A stretch of 7,722 nt of DNA from Gammaproteobacteria bacterium (GCA_015231665.1 JADGBD010000088.1:1-7722), one strand, 5' to 3'. Shown: positions 1 through 7,420, numbered from the stretch's first letter. Numbers and translations: made by a program. The notes: generated by a model from the letters alone, not told the origin.

Positions 1-159
1 CAACCAGCGCTCGGTCGCCTGCGCCTTTAGGGGTAGGGCCAGCAGCAGCCCCAAAAGCGCGCAACCCAGCCAGCCCAAAGAAAACCAGCGCAGAGAATAC
101 CAACTGAGAGAAGCAGAACCTTGGATGCCCCAGCCCTGTTGCAATTGAATGACGTGCAT
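1..159 (-). CDS. N-terminal signal-peptide end of a secreted protein, probably TesA-type esterase/lysophospholipase (partial)
   Basis: The minus strand is open from the left edge to an ATG at 159-157. It encodes a typical Sec signal peptide: a basic stretch containing LRW, a hydrophobic run ending LLLALP, then a K-AQA cleavage site followed by TERWL, where the window cuts it. Only the export signal is visible, so no catalytic motif can be checked. The identification rests on context: in many Proteobacteria the tesA gene for a periplasmic SGNH-hydrolase esterase is divergent from a YbbA-type ABC ATPase, exactly as here. The ATG at 159 has a GGAGG about 10 nt upstream but gives a long leader of about 48 residues and overlaps the divergent ATPase gene by 39 bp. 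A non-ATG start at the CTG at 93 would give a more usual 26-residue leader but has no visible ribosome binding site. Gene presence is fairly likely; the TesA name is inference. Confidence 0.5.
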   Translation of the reverse strand, partial: MHVIQLQQGWGIQGSASLSWYSLRWFSLGWLGCALLGLLLALPLKAQATERWL

Positions 160-801
160 TACCGAGTGACCTCCGCAGGAGAAGAGGTGGTCATCCTAAA
201 GGGCTGCAGCCTGCGTGTCGAACCCGGTCAGAGTCTGGCGATTGTCGGTCGCTCAGGCTCGGGCAAATCCACTCTGCTGGCGCTCATGGCCGGGCTGGAT
301 AGTCCCACCCAGGGCTCGGTGGAGCTGCTTGGCCAGCCCCTGGAGCCGCTGTCGGAGGATCAGCGCGCCCGTTTGCGCGCTCGCCAGGTGGGCTTTGTCT
401 TCCAGAATTTTCAGCTGATGCCGGGGATGAATGCCTTGGAGAACGTGATGATGCCGCTGGAGCTGTTTGGCATGGGCCAGGCGGTGGAGCGCGCGACCGA
501 GGCGCTGGCCCAAGTGGGTCTGAGCCACCGTCTGCGCCATTCACCCAGCGCCCTTTCCGGCGGTGAACAGCAGCGGGTGGCCCTGGCCCGGGCGCTGGTG
601 ACCCAGCCGCGGATTCTGTTCGCTGACGAGCCCACCGGCAACCTGGATGAGACCACCGCCGGCCAGATTCAGGACCTGCTGCTGGGCCTGCAGGGCAGCA
701 CCGGCCTGATTCTGGTGACCCACGACCGCGCCTTCGCTGGCCGCTGCCAGCGCCAGCTCGATCTGCACGAAGGCCGCTTGTGGGAAACCGCCAATAGCTG
801 A
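121..801 (+). CDS. ybbA: YbbA/LolD/MacB-type ABC transporter ATP-binding protein
   Basis: This 226-residue cytoplasmic ATPase would power a FtsX-fold membrane partner of the LolCDE/MacB class. All nucleotide-binding motifs are present: Walker [10 protein letters not shown] at residues 43-51, Q-loop Gln95 in VFQNF, signature LSGGEQQR at 145-152, Walker B ILFADE at 165-170, D-loop NLD at 174-176 and switch His201 in VTHD. Runs such as [20 protein letters not shown] and ILVTHD closely resemble E. coli YbbA. The TTG at 121 is the first start candidate after the in-frame stop at 34-36 and keeps the family N-terminus; no strong ribosome binding site precedes it. In related genomes the next gene is usually the large YbbP-type permease. 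Here the next gene is typA after a short gap, so the ATPase has no visible partner. The probable tesA-like gene is divergent and overlaps its 5' end. The transported substrate is unknown; lipid or lipoprotein-related work is only a family-level guess. Confidence 0.9.
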   Translation: MDAPALLQLNDVHYRVTSAGEEVVILKGCSLRVEPGQSLAIVGRSGSGKSTLLALMAGLDSPTQGSVELLGQPLEPLSEDQRARLRARQVGFVFQNFQLMPGMNALENVMMPLELFGMGQAVERATEALAQVGLSHRLRHSPSALSGGEQQRVALARALVTQPRILFADEPTGNLDETTAGQIQDLLLGLQGSTGLILVTHDRAFAGRCQRQLDLHEGRLWETANS

Positions 802-833
802 CGGCTGACTGCTGGAGGCTGGCAGCTGGCAAC
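796..833. repeat. GCTG-rich short degenerate repeat at the ATPase stop codon
   Basis: The last codon region and stop of the ABC ATPase lie in a run of six or so degenerate GCTG units (GCTGAC, GCTGAC, GCTGGA, GCTGGC, GCTGGC). The edges also form a small imperfect inverted pair: GCCA plus GCTG with a 3-nt bulge at 790-800 against CAGCTGGC at 823-830. No U-tract follows, so this is not a standard intrinsic terminator. It may be simple-sequence DNA or a fragment of a dispersed repeat. No function can be assigned from this window. Confidence 0.4.
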
Positions 834-864
834 GCATATCTCCCCGGCATCTGCCGCGCTGATG

Positions 865-870
865 TATAGT
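865..870 (+). promoter_or_regulatory. Possible -10 element for typA
   Basis: TATAGT matches TATAAT at five of six positions and sits about 30 nt before the GTG at 901. Initiation 6-8 nt downstream would give a leader of roughly 24 nt. No convincing -35 hexamer is visible at 16-18 bp spacing, so the call is weak. If correct, it rules out the more upstream ATG at 862, which would overlap the promoter. Confidence 0.35.
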
Positions 871-900
871 TCCGCTCCTTTTTCCTCAGCGCATACCCGC

Positions 901-2703
901 GTGATAGAAAACCTGCGCAATATCGCCATCATCGCCCACGTTGACCACGGCAAGACCACCCTGGTTGACGAACTCCTCAAGCAATCCGGCACCCTTGGCG
1001 ATCGTTTTGGCCCGGTGGAGCGGGTGATGGATTCCAACGATCAGGAAAAGGAACGCGGCATCACCATCCTGGCAAAGCCCACGGCCATCCGCTGGCGCGA
1101 CTATCGCATCAACATCGTCGATACCCCCGGGCATGCCGACTTTGGCGGTGAGGTGGAGCGGGTGCTGTCCATGGTCGACTCGGTGCTGCTGCTGGTGGAC
1201 GCGGTGGAAGGCCCTATGCCGCAGACCCGCTTCGTCACCGAGAAGGCCCTGCGCCGCGGCCTGCATCCCATCGTCGTGATCAACAAGATCGACCGCCCGG
1301 CGGCGCGGGCCGATTGGGCGCTGGATCAGACCTTCGACCTGTTCGATCGCCTCGGCGCCACCGATGAGCAGCTCGACTTTCCGGTGATCTACGCCTCCGG
1401 TCTGGGCGGTTTTGCCGGCATGGACGCCTCGGTGCGCGAGGGCAACAGGGAGCCCCTGTTACAGCTCATCGTCGATCCGCCCCAGGTGGAGCCGGAAGAT
1501 CCCTTCCAGCTGCAGGTCTCCCAGCTCGATTACAACAGCTACGTCGGCGTCATCGGCATCGGCCGTATCAGCCGTGGCCGGGTCAAGAGCAATACCGCCG
1601 TCACCGTGGTGGACAAGGAAGGTAACCGCCGCAATGGCCGGGTGCTGCAACTCTTCGGCTTCATGGGGCTGGAGCGGGTGGAGGTGGCTGAGGCCCAGGC
1701 CGGCGACATCGTCTGCTTCACCGGGCTGGACCCGCTGAATATCTCCGACACCCTCTGCGACCCCAATGCGGTGGAGGCCCTGGTGCCCCTGTCGGTGGAT
1801 GAGCCGACGGTGACCATGACCTTCCAGGTGAACAACTCGCCCTTTGCCGGACGTGATGGCAAGTTCGTTACCAGCCGCCAGGTCAAGGAACGCCTGGAGC
1901 AGGAGTTGGTGCACAACGTTGCCCTGCGCGTGGAGCAGGGCTCGGACCCGGACAAGTTCCGGGTCTCCGGCCGTGGCGAGCTGCATTTATCGGTGTTGAT
2001 CGAAAACATGCGCCGCGAGGGCTTCGAGTTGGGTGTATCCCGCCCCGAGGTCATAGTCCGCAGCATCAATGGCGAACCGCAGGAGCCCTTCGAGCAGGTC
2101 ACCGTGGATGTGGAGGAACAGCATCAGGGCGGGGTGATGGAAAAGCTCGGCTCCCGTGGCGGCGACCTGAAAAACATGGCCCCCGATGGCCAGGGCCGGG
2201 TGCGCCTGGACTACATCATGCCGGCCCGCGGCCTGATCGGCTTTCGCACCGAATTCCTCACCGCCACCCAGGGCTCGGGGCTGATCTACAGCGTGTTCGA
2301 CCACTACGGCCCGTTCAAGCGCGGCGACTACGGTCAACGCAAGAACGGCGTGCTCATCGCCAACGCCCCCGGCAAGGCCCTGACCAATGCCATCTTCAAT
2401 CTGCAGGAGCGTGGCCGCATGTTCATCGGACATGGTGCCGAGGTCTATGAGGGCATGATCATCGGCCTGCACTCCCGCGACAACGACCTGGTGGTCAACG
2501 CGCTCAAGGGCAAGCAGCTGACCAACGTGCGCGCCTCCGGCACCGACGAGGCCCAGGTGCTGACGCCGCCGGTAGTGCACACCCTGGAGCAGGCACTGGA
2601 GTTCATCGACGACGACGAGCTGGTGGAAGTCACCCCCAACCACATCCGCCTGCGCAAGAAACTGCTCACGGAAAACGACCGCAAGCGCGCCAGCCGGAGC
2701 TAG
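901..2703 (+). CDS. typA: Ribosome-associated translational GTPase TypA/BipA
   Basis: TypA (BipA) is a 50S/70S-binding GTPase of the EF-G/LepA class, acting in ribosome assembly and stress or low-temperature adaptation. The 600-residue protein has G1 AHVDHGKTT at 12-20, the G2 threonine in ERGITI (Thr55), G3 DTPGH at 74-78 and G4 NKID at 128-131. The G5 region reads ASGLGG (165-170), where ASAL is more usual. After the GTPase domain come a beta-barrel domain, EF-G III- and V-like domains ([13 protein letters not shown]) and the TypA-specific C-terminal domain ([24 protein letters not shown]). The GTG at 901 gives the family N-terminus [20 protein letters not shown] and normal length. An in-frame ATG at 862 would add 13 residues with no family counterpart and overlap a possible -10 box. 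No clear Shine-Dalgarno precedes either start. dtd follows after 15 nt, so the two are probably cotranscribed. Confidence 0.97.
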   Translation: MIENLRNIAIIAHVDHGKTTLVDELLKQSGTLGDRFGPVERVMDSNDQEKERGITILAKPTAIRWRDYRINIVDTPGHADFGGEVERVLSMVDSVLLLVDAVEGPMPQTRFVTEKALRRGLHPIVVINKIDRPAARADWALDQTFDLFDRLGATDEQLDFPVIYASGLGGFAGMDASVREGNREPLLQLIVDPPQVEPEDPFQLQVSQLDYNSYVGVIGIGRISRGRVKSNTAVTVVDKEGNRRNGRVLQLFGFMGLERVEVAEAQAGDIVCFTGLDPLNISDTLCDPNAVEALVPLSVDEPTVTMTFQVNNSPFAGRDGKFVTSRQVKERLEQELVHNVALRVEQGSDPDKFRVSGRGELHLSVLIENMRREGFELGVSRPEVIVRSINGEPQEPFEQVTVDVEEQHQGGVMEKLGSRGGDLKNMAPDGQGRVRLDYIMPARGLIGFRTEFLTATQGSGLIYSVFDHYGPFKRGDYGQRKNGVLIANAPGKALTNAIFNLQERGRMFIGHGAEVYEGMIIGLHSRDNDLVVNALKGKQLTNVRASGTDEAQVLTPPVVHTLEQALEFIDDDELVEVTPNHIRLRKKLLTENDRKRASRS

Positions 2704-2718
2704 CCCTAAGGGCCTGGG

Positions 2719-3156
2719 ATGATCGCCCTGATCCAGCGGGTGAGCCAGGCGCGGGTGGTGGTGGCCGGCGAGACTACCGGCGCCATCGAGCGCGGTATCC
2801 TCGCCCTCATCGGCGTGGTGCGGGAGGATGGCCCGGCCAACGCCGAGCGCCTGCTGCAGCGCCTGCTCGGTTACCGCATCTTCCCCGATGGGCAGGGCAA
2901 GATGAACCTGAGCCTGCAGGACATTCAGGGTGGCCTGCTGCTGGTGCCCCAGTTCACCCTGGCGGCGGACACGCAAAAGGGCATGCGACCCAGCTTCACC
3001 CCGGCGGCGCCACCGCAGCAGGGCAGGGCGTTGTTCGAGCAACTGCTAAAGTTGGCCCGCGAGCGCCATCAGCCGGTGGCCAGCGGCGTCTTCGGCGCCG
3101 ATATGCAAGTGAGCCTGTGCAACGACGGCCCGGTAACCTTCTGGCTGGAGGGTTGA
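2719..3156 (+). CDS. dtd: D-aminoacyl-tRNA deacylase (DTD)
   Basis: DTD hydrolyses D-aminoacyl-tRNAs, and also mischarged glycyl-tRNA(Ala), as a cytoplasmic proofreading enzyme. The 145-residue length equals that of E. coli DTD and the two read alike from end to end: [39 protein letters not shown] and the C-terminal NDGPVTFWL. The Gly-cisPro pair that excludes L-substrates is Gly137-Pro138. The SQFT motif seen in E. coli and Pseudomonas DTD reads PQFT here: codon 77 at 2947-2949 is CCC, with Gln78 and Thr80 kept. DTD catalysis relies largely on backbone groups and the tRNA 3' end, so activity is still expected. An AAGGG lies a short distance before the ATG and the gap from typA is 15 nt, which suggests an operon. 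The first his-region repeat element starts about 25 nt after the stop codon. Confidence 0.97.
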   Translation: MIALIQRVSQARVVVAGETTGAIERGILALIGVVREDGPANAERLLQRLLGYRIFPDGQGKMNLSLQDIQGGLLLVPQFTLAADTQKGMRPSFTPAAPPQQGRALFEQLLKLARERHQPVASGVFGADMQVSLCNDGPVTFWLEG

Positions 3157-3180
3157 TGTGCTAGAGTTTGTTTCGATTTT

Positions 3181-3266
3181 CGACGCAGAGAACGCAAAGT
3201 AGCGCAGAGCGCGCAGAGAAATGAAAAACTCTGCGTACTTCGCGCTTCTCTGCGCCCTCTGCGTCC
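3181..3266. repeat. His-region hairpin repeat, copy 1 (dtd–hisB)
   Basis: An imperfect inverted repeat built from short units. The left arm has GCAGAG at 3185, GCAAAG at 3194, GCAGAG at 3204 and GCAGAG at 3213. The right arm has CTCTGC at 3229, CTTCGC at 3238, CTCTGC at 3248 and CTCTGC at 3257. Both arms have unit spacing 9-10-9 and the centre is 10 nt, the shortest of the four copies. About 29 of 39 arm positions are complementary. Outer ends read GACGCAGAG and CTCTGCGTC. It lies 25 nt after the dtd stop and 19 nt before the hisB ATG. No U-tract follows, so it does not look like a simple terminator. No target-site duplication or coding capacity was seen. Confidence 0.9.
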
Positions 3267-3285
3267 CTGATTTCTGAGAAAACCC

Positions 3286-3876
3286 ATGCCCAGAGCTGCC
3301 CTTGTTGAACGCAACACCCTGGAGACCCGGATTCGGGTCGAGCTGAACCTGGACGGCAGCGGCCGTGGCCAGTTCAGCACCGGCATCCCCTTTCTTGAGC
3401 ACATGCTCGATCAGGTGGCCCGCCATGGGCTGATCGACCTGGACATCCGCTGTGACGGCGATCTGCACATCGACGCCCACCACAGTGTCGAGGACATAGG
3501 CATCAGCCTGGGTCAGGCCCTGGCCCAGGCCATCGGTGACAAGAAAGGCCTGGTGCGCTACGGTCACGCCTATGTGCCTCTGGACGAGGCCCTGTCGCGG
3601 GTGGTGATCGACCTCTCCGGTCGGCCGGGTCTGGAGTTTCAGGTGGATTTTCAGCGCGCCATGCTCGGCGGCTTCGACGTCGATCTGTTCCACGAATTCT
3701 TCCAGGGGCTGGTCAATCATGCCGGCATGACCCTGCATGTGGATTGCCTGCGCGGTCGCAACGCCCATCACATCGCCGAGACGGTATTCAAGGCTTTTGG
3801 TCGCGCCCTGCGCATGGCCCTGAGCCCTGATCCGCGCATGGCCGATGTTGTGCCCTCCACCAAGGGCAGCCTCTGA
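3286..3876 (+). CDS. hisB: Imidazoleglycerol-phosphate dehydratase
   Basis: HisB dehydrates imidazole glycerol phosphate to imidazole acetol phosphate in histidine biosynthesis, using a di-manganese centre at subunit interfaces of a 24-mer. This is the monofunctional form: 196 residues, with no histidinol-phosphatase domain at the N-terminus. Visible motifs are [16 protein letters not shown] near residues 33-48, the metal-ligand motif HHSVED at 65-70, and the second metal site HHIAE at 161-165, which mirrors the first in the internally duplicated fold. The C-terminus PSTKGSL is typical. The ATG at 3286 gives standard length and start sequence; only a weak GAGAA lies upstream. Repeat copy 1 ends 19 nt before it. 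Its TGA shares one base with the hisH ATG, so translation of the two is probably coupled. Confidence 0.98.
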   Translation: MPRAALVERNTLETRIRVELNLDGSGRGQFSTGIPFLEHMLDQVARHGLIDLDIRCDGDLHIDAHHSVEDIGISLGQALAQAIGDKKGLVRYGHAYVPLDEALSRVVIDLSGRPGLEFQVDFQRAMLGGFDVDLFHEFFQGLVNHAGMTLHVDCLRGRNAHHIAETVFKAFGRALRMALSPDPRMADVVPSTKGSL

Positions 3877-4499
3877 TGGGGCAGAAGATCGCCGTCATCG
3901 ACTACGGCATGGGCAACCTGCGCTCGGTGTCCAAGGCGGTGGAGCACGTCTGCGCCGCCGCTGATGAGGTGCGGGTGACCGATGACCCGGCCTGGATTGC
4001 CAGCGCTGATCGCGTGGTCTTCCCCGGTCAGGGCGCGGCGCGGGATTGCATGGCTGCTATCGGTCAGCATCAGCTCAACCAGGCCATCCGTCAGGCTGCC
4101 ACCAGCAAGCCCTTTCTCGGTATCTGCATGGGCTTGCAGGTGCTGCTGAGCCACAGCGAGGAGAATGGCGGTACGGATTTGCTCGGGCTGTTTCCCGGCG
4201 AGGTGCGGCGCTTTGCCGCATCCGAGCTGAAGGTGCCGCACATGGGCTGGAACCGGGTGCAGCCGAGCCGCGAGCACCCCCTCTGGGCGGGCATAGAGCC
4301 GGGCAGTCGCTTTTACTTCGTCCACAGTTACCACGTGGTGCCGCAAGACACCGGGCTGATCGCCGCCACCACCGACTACGGCATCGACTTCACCAGCGCC
4401 ATCGCCAAGGGCAGCCTGTTTGCCGTGCAGTTCCACCCGGAAAAGAGCGCCGACAACGGCCTGCGCCTGCTGCAGAACTTCGTGCGCTGGCAGGTTTAA
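3876..4499 (+). CDS. hisH: Imidazole glycerol phosphate synthase, glutamine amidotransferase subunit
   Basis: HisH releases ammonia from glutamine and passes it to HisF, which uses it to split PRFAR into IGP and AICAR. The 207-residue protein is a class I (triad) amidotransferase: nucleophile Cys84 in GICMGLQ, with His187 and Glu189 in QFHPEK. The N-terminal DYGMGNLRS and the FPGQGA loop near residue 49 (often FPGVGA elsewhere) are family features, as is VPHMGWN at 120-126. The ATG overlaps the hisB TGA by one base, making this the only his junction here that is translationally coupled and the only one without an inserted repeat. Its partner hisF is two genes downstream. Repeat copy 2 begins on the base after the TAA stop. 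Confidence 0.98.
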   Translation: MGQKIAVIDYGMGNLRSVSKAVEHVCAAADEVRVTDDPAWIASADRVVFPGQGAARDCMAAIGQHQLNQAIRQAATSKPFLGICMGLQVLLSHSEENGGTDLLGLFPGEVRRFAASELKVPHMGWNRVQPSREHPLWAGIEPGSRFYFVHSYHVVPQDTGLIAATTDYGIDFTSAIAKGSLFAVQFHPEKSADNGLRLLQNFVRWQV

Positions 4500-4590
4500 G
4501 GACGCAGAGAACGCGGAGTAGCGCAAAGTACGCAGAGGAAATTTTTGAACAACTCTGCGATCTCCGCGCTCCTTTGCGTCCTCTGCGTCC
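4500..4590. repeat. His-region hairpin repeat, copy 2 (hisH–hisA)
   Basis: Starts immediately after the hisH TAA. Perfect 10-bp outer ends, GGACGCAGAG and CTCTGCGTCC. Left units: GCAGAG 4504, GCGGAG 4513, GCAAAG 4523, GCAGAG 4532. Right units: CTCTGC 4553, CTCCGC 4562, CTTTGC 4572, CTCTGC 4581. Both arms are spaced 9-10-9 around a 15-nt A/T-rich centre. The two variant units run in the same left-to-right order in both arms rather than mirrored, so the inner blocks pair with G-U wobbles or A-C mismatches. Ends 49 nt before hisA. Confidence 0.92.
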
Positions 4591-4620
4591 AAAAGTTTGC
4601 GTTCATTTGCGGACACTTTT
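4591..4620. repeat. Small inverted repeat next to copy 2
   Basis: AAAAGT at 4591-4596 and ACTTTT at 4615-4620 are perfectly complementary. The 18-nt loop contains two further unit-like stretches, TTTGCG at 4597 and 4606. It directly follows copy 2 and explains why this his junction is longer than the others. It could be a second, decayed part of the repeat family. The stem is only 6 bp, A/T-rich and of doubtful stability. Confidence 0.3.
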
Positions 4621-4639
4621 CAATCATCCAGGACAAACC

Positions 4640-5374
4640 ATGCTACTGATACCTGCCATTGATCTGAAAGACGGCAACTGTGTGCGCCTGCGTCAGGGGC
4701 GCATGGAGGACGACACGGTATTTGATGCCGATCCCCTGGCCCCAGCGGCGCGCTGGGTGCAGGCTGGCGCTCGCCGCTTGCATCTGGTGGATCTGAACGG
4801 CGCCTTCGCCGGCCAGCCGGTCAACGGTGAGGTGATCCAGGCCATCTGCGAGGCCTGGCCGCAGTTGCCGATCCAGGTCGGCGGCGGTATCCGCGATGAG
4901 GCCACCATCGAGGCCTATCTCAACATCGGCGTGCAGTTCTGCATTATCGGCACCCAGGCGGTGAAGGACCCCGAGTTTGTCGCACGCGCCTGCCGCCAGT
5001 TCCCCGGGCACATCATCGTCGGCCTCGACGCCAAGGACGGCAAGGTGGCGATCAACGGCTGGGCCGAGGTCACCGATATCGAGGTCAGCGAGCTGGCCAA
5101 GCGCTTCGAGCAGGACGGGGTTTCCGCTATCGTCTATACCGCCATCGGTCGCGACGGCATGCTGACCGGTTGTAACGTCGAGGCCACCACTGCCCTGCCC
5201 AACGCCGTGAAGATCCCCATCATCGCCTCCGGCGGCATCACCAACCTCGACGACATCCGCCGCCTGTGCGCGGCGGATACCGACAATATCACCGGCGCCA
5301 TCACCGGCCGGGCGATCTACGAGGGCACCCTGGACTTCGCCGAAGGCCAGCGCCTGGCGGACGAGTTGAGTTAA
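4640..5374 (+). CDS. hisA: ProFAR isomerase (1-(5-phosphoribosyl)-5-[(5-phosphoribosylamino)methylideneamino]imidazole-4-carboxamide isomerase)
   Basis: HisA converts ProFAR to PRFAR by an Amadori rearrangement, supplying the substrate for HisF/HisH. The 244-residue protein is a (beta-alpha)8 barrel with the two-fold half-barrel symmetry shared with HisF. Catalytic Asp8 lies in PAIDL and Asp130 in GLDAKDG. Phosphate-binding loops read QVGGGIR (79-85) and IASGGI (195-200), with IGRDGM at 169-174 between them. The ATG at 4640 is preceded by AGGA at good spacing and gives the family N-terminus [10 protein letters not shown]. The frame is open much further upstream through repeat copy 2, but that extension is out of frame with hisH and has no HisA character. 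Repeat copies 2 and 3 flank the gene, so it is not translationally coupled to its neighbours. Confidence 0.98.
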   Translation: MLLIPAIDLKDGNCVRLRQGRMEDDTVFDADPLAPAARWVQAGARRLHLVDLNGAFAGQPVNGEVIQAICEAWPQLPIQVGGGIRDEATIEAYLNIGVQFCIIGTQAVKDPEFVARACRQFPGHIIVGLDAKDGKVAINGWAEVTDIEVSELAKRFEQDGVSAIVYTAIGRDGMLTGCNVEATTALPNAVKIPIIASGGITNLDDIRRLCAADTDNITGAITGRAIYEGTLDFAEGQRLADELS

Positions 5375-5380
5375 CCCCAT

Positions 5381-5476
5381 GGGATCGCAAAGGACGCAAA
5401 GCAGCGCAAAGGTCGCAAAGATTATTTTTGGATTTCCTTTGCGTTCTTTGCGTGACCTTGGCGCCCTTTGCGTTCC
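5381..5476. repeat. His-region hairpin repeat, copy 3 (hisA–hisF), CGCAAAG subtype
   Basis: Same framework as the other copies but built from another unit. Left: GCAAAG at 5387, 5396, 5406 and 5415. Right: CTTTGC at 5437 and 5446, CTTGGC at 5457, CTTTGC at 5466. Left spacing is 9-10-9; right spacing is 9-11-9, one extra base. Seven of eight units are GCAAAG or its complement, whereas GCAGAG is the commonest unit in the other copies. The centre is 16 nt and T-rich. It begins 6 nt after the hisA stop and ends 21 nt before hisF. Confidence 0.92.
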
Positions 5477-5497
5477 GGCTATAAGAGATCCAAACCC

Positions 5498-6264
<767 letters not shown>

Positions 6265-6265
<1 letters not shown>

Positions 6266-6355
6266 GACGCAGAGAACGCGAAGAAGCGCCGAGCACGCAG
6301 AGATTTTCTATTATTTTCTCCGCGATCTTTGCGCTTCTTTGCGCGCTCTGCGTCC
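6265..6355. repeat. His-region hairpin repeat, copy 4 (hisF–hisE)
   Basis: Its first G is the last base of the hisF TAG stop. Outer ends GGACGCAGAG and CTCTGCGTCC are identical to copy 2. Left units: GCAGAG 6269, GCGAAG 6278, GCCGAG 6288, GCAGAG 6297. Right units: CTCCGC 6318, CTTTGC 6327, CTTTGC 6337, CTCTGC 6346. Both arms are spaced 9-10-9 around a 15-nt A/T-rich centre. It ends 17 nt before the hisE ATG and occupies the position where hisI is commonly found in related genomes. Confidence 0.92.
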
Positions 6356-6372
6356 CCATTTCTGGAGCAACC

Positions 6373-6693
6373 ATGACTGATGTACTGAACCAACTGGCCG
6401 AGGTGCTGGAGAGCCGCAAGGGCGCCGATCCGGATTCCTCTTACGTCGCCAAGCTCTACAGCAAGGGCCTGGATTCGATCCTGAAGAAAATCGGCGAGGA
6501 GGCCACCGAGACGGTGATGGCGGCCAAGGACGGGGTGCCGGAGAAGATCATCTACGAGGTGGCGGACCTCTGGTTTCACTCGATGGTACTGCTGGCGCAG
6601 CAGGGTCTGCAGCCGCAGCAGGTACTCGATGAGCTGCAGCGCCGCTTCGGCCTGTCCGGGCTGGAGGAAAAGGCCCGTCGCGGCCAGGACTGA
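6373..6693 (+). CDS. hisE: Phosphoribosyl-ATP pyrophosphatase
   Basis: HisE hydrolyses phosphoribosyl-ATP to phosphoribosyl-AMP and pyrophosphate, the second step of histidine synthesis. The 106-residue protein is an all-alpha, MazG-like enzyme. The metal-binding helices show [15 protein letters not shown] (38-52, with Glu42, Glu43 and Glu46) and YEVADLW (61-67, with Glu62 and Asp65). It is a stand-alone HisE: the HisI cyclohydrolase domain that is fused to it in E. coli is absent, and no separate hisI lies before it. The ATG at 6373 has a GGAG about 7 nt upstream, the clearest ribosome binding site in the his block, and sits 17 nt after repeat copy 4. A 152-nt gap separates it from the tatA N-terminus. 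Confidence 0.97.
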   Translation: MTDVLNQLAEVLESRKGADPDSSYVAKLYSKGLDSILKKIGEEATETVMAAKDGVPEKIIYEVADLWFHSMVLLAQQGLQPQQVLDELQRRFGLSGLEEKARRGQD

Positions 6694-6723
6694 ATCTTAT
6701 CGCCGCTCTGGCCCATGGCCTCA

Positions 6724-6744
6724 ACCCCGGCACTGGGGTATCAT
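6724..6744 (+). promoter_or_regulatory. Small hairpin and possible -10 element in the hisE–tatA gap
   Basis: ACCCC (6724-6728) and GGGGT (6735-6739) form a perfect 5-bp stem with loop GGCACT. TATCAT at 6739-6744 overlaps its end and matches TATAAT at five of six positions, but no good -35 is visible. A run of five T is present at 6754-6758, too far from the stem for a classic terminator. The 152-nt gap between hisE and tatA is the obvious place for a separate tat promoter, but this assignment is tentative. Confidence 0.25.
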
Positions 6745-6845
6745 CGCCCATCCTTTTTAACTGCGCTGGCCAATTCTTCCAACTCCCCTCGAGCAGCGGG
6801 GCAGCAAGCAGTTACCCTTATTCTGAAAAACAACATTCGCAGCGA

Positions 6846-7109
6846 ATTTTTGGAGGCATCAGTATCTGGCAGTTGTTGATCGTTCTGGTCATAGTGCTGC
6901 TGTTGTTCGGCACCAAGCGCCTGCGCAACATCGGCGCTGACCTGGGCAACGCAGTCAAGGGCTTCAAAAACTCCATCAAGGACGGTGAGGCCCAGCAGGA
7001 GCAGGACCAGCAGGCACAGAATCAGGTCCAGATCGAAAAGCGCGAGGGCGAGGTCATCGAGGGCCAGGCCAGCAGGGACAAGGCCGGCGAGAACAAAGAC
7101 AAGATCTGA
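6846..7109 (+). CDS. tatA: Sec-independent (twin-arginine) translocase subunit TatA, start codon anomalous
   Basis: TatA oligomerises to form the passage for folded Tat substrates across the inner membrane. From residue 3 of this call the sequence [20 protein letters not shown] resembles the E. coli TatA N-terminus and membrane helix. The FG hinge, an amphipathic helix ([22 protein letters not shown]) and an acidic, glutamine-rich tail follow. The problem is the start. The codon where the initiator is expected (6849-6851) is TTT, and no in-frame ATG, GTG or TTG lies upstream within the gap. ATT at 6846 is the nearest possible unusual initiator and is used for this call (87 residues). ATC at 6864 has a GGAGG 7 nt upstream. 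TTG at 6873 is the first conventional start but removes GGISIWQ. A single extra G in the GG at 6852-6853 would give TTG-GGA-GGC-ATC, that is MGGISIW. Gene identity is firm; the start is not. Confidence 0.9.
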   Translation: MFGGISIWQLLIVLVIVLLLFGTKRLRNIGADLGNAVKGFKNSIKDGEAQQEQDQQAQNQVQIEKREGEVIEGQASRDKAGENKDKI

Positions 7110-7129
7110 TCTCGGCAGGTTAGCTGGCC

Positions 7130-7420
7130 ATGTTTGACGTCGGCTTCATGGAGATGCTGCTGGTGGCTGTGGTCGCCCTGGTGGTGGTGGGTCCCGAGCG
7201 CCTGCCGGGGCTGGCGCGCACCACCGGCGCATGGCTGGGGCGGGCGCGTGCCTTTGTCAGCAACGTCAAGGCGGATATCGACAAGGAACTAAAGGCCGAG
7301 GAGCTCAAACGCATCCTTGACGAGCAGGCCCGTCTGGGCGGGGTCAAGCAGGAGGTGGAACGCATCGAGACCTCCCTGAGCGCCGACAATAAGAACCTCG
7401 ATGTGAAAAAAGATGACTGA
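7130..7420 (+). CDS. tatB: Sec-independent (twin-arginine) translocase subunit TatB
   Basis: TatB joins TatC in the receptor complex that recognises twin-arginine signal peptides. The 96-residue protein has the family N-terminus MFDVGFMEMLLVAVVALVVVG, with conserved Glu8 within the membrane helix, then GPERLPGLART at the hinge and a charged amphipathic helix with KADIDKELKAEELKR. It is short next to E. coli TatB (about 170 residues); the missing part corresponds to the poorly conserved C-terminal tail. The ATG at 7130 follows the tatA stop by 20 nt, with only a weak AGG upstream. Its last 8 bases overlap the start of tatC, so translation is probably coupled. Confidence 0.95.
   Translation: MFDVGFMEMLLVAVVALVVVGPERLPGLARTTGAWLGRARAFVSNVKADIDKELKAEELKRILDEQARLGGVKQEVERIETSLSADNKNLDVKKDD

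Noticed and set aside
1987..3042. 351-codon minus-strand open frame opposite typA and dtd
   Set aside because: It spans two well-supported plus-strand genes and has the His/Leu/Ala/Gln-rich composition of an antisense shadow in GC-rich DNA.
3157..3180. hisB promoter with TTGATG as -35
   Set aside because: The region 17 bp downstream (ATTTTC) is a poor -10 and overlaps the repeat edge; support is too weak.
3182..3285. His leader-peptide attenuator before hisB
   Set aside because: No short frame with a run of His codons was seen in the dtd–hisB gap, and the hairpin matches the dispersed element found at the other junctions.
4046..4639. Long open frame running from inside hisH through repeat copy 2 into hisA
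   Set aside because: It reads hisH in another frame and the repeat, with arginine- and alanine-rich composition and no HisA features. True HisA starts at ATG 4640 with AGGA upstream.
6724..6758. Terminator after hisE
   Set aside because: The stem is only 5 bp and the T-run starts 15 nt after it, too far for a standard intrinsic terminator.
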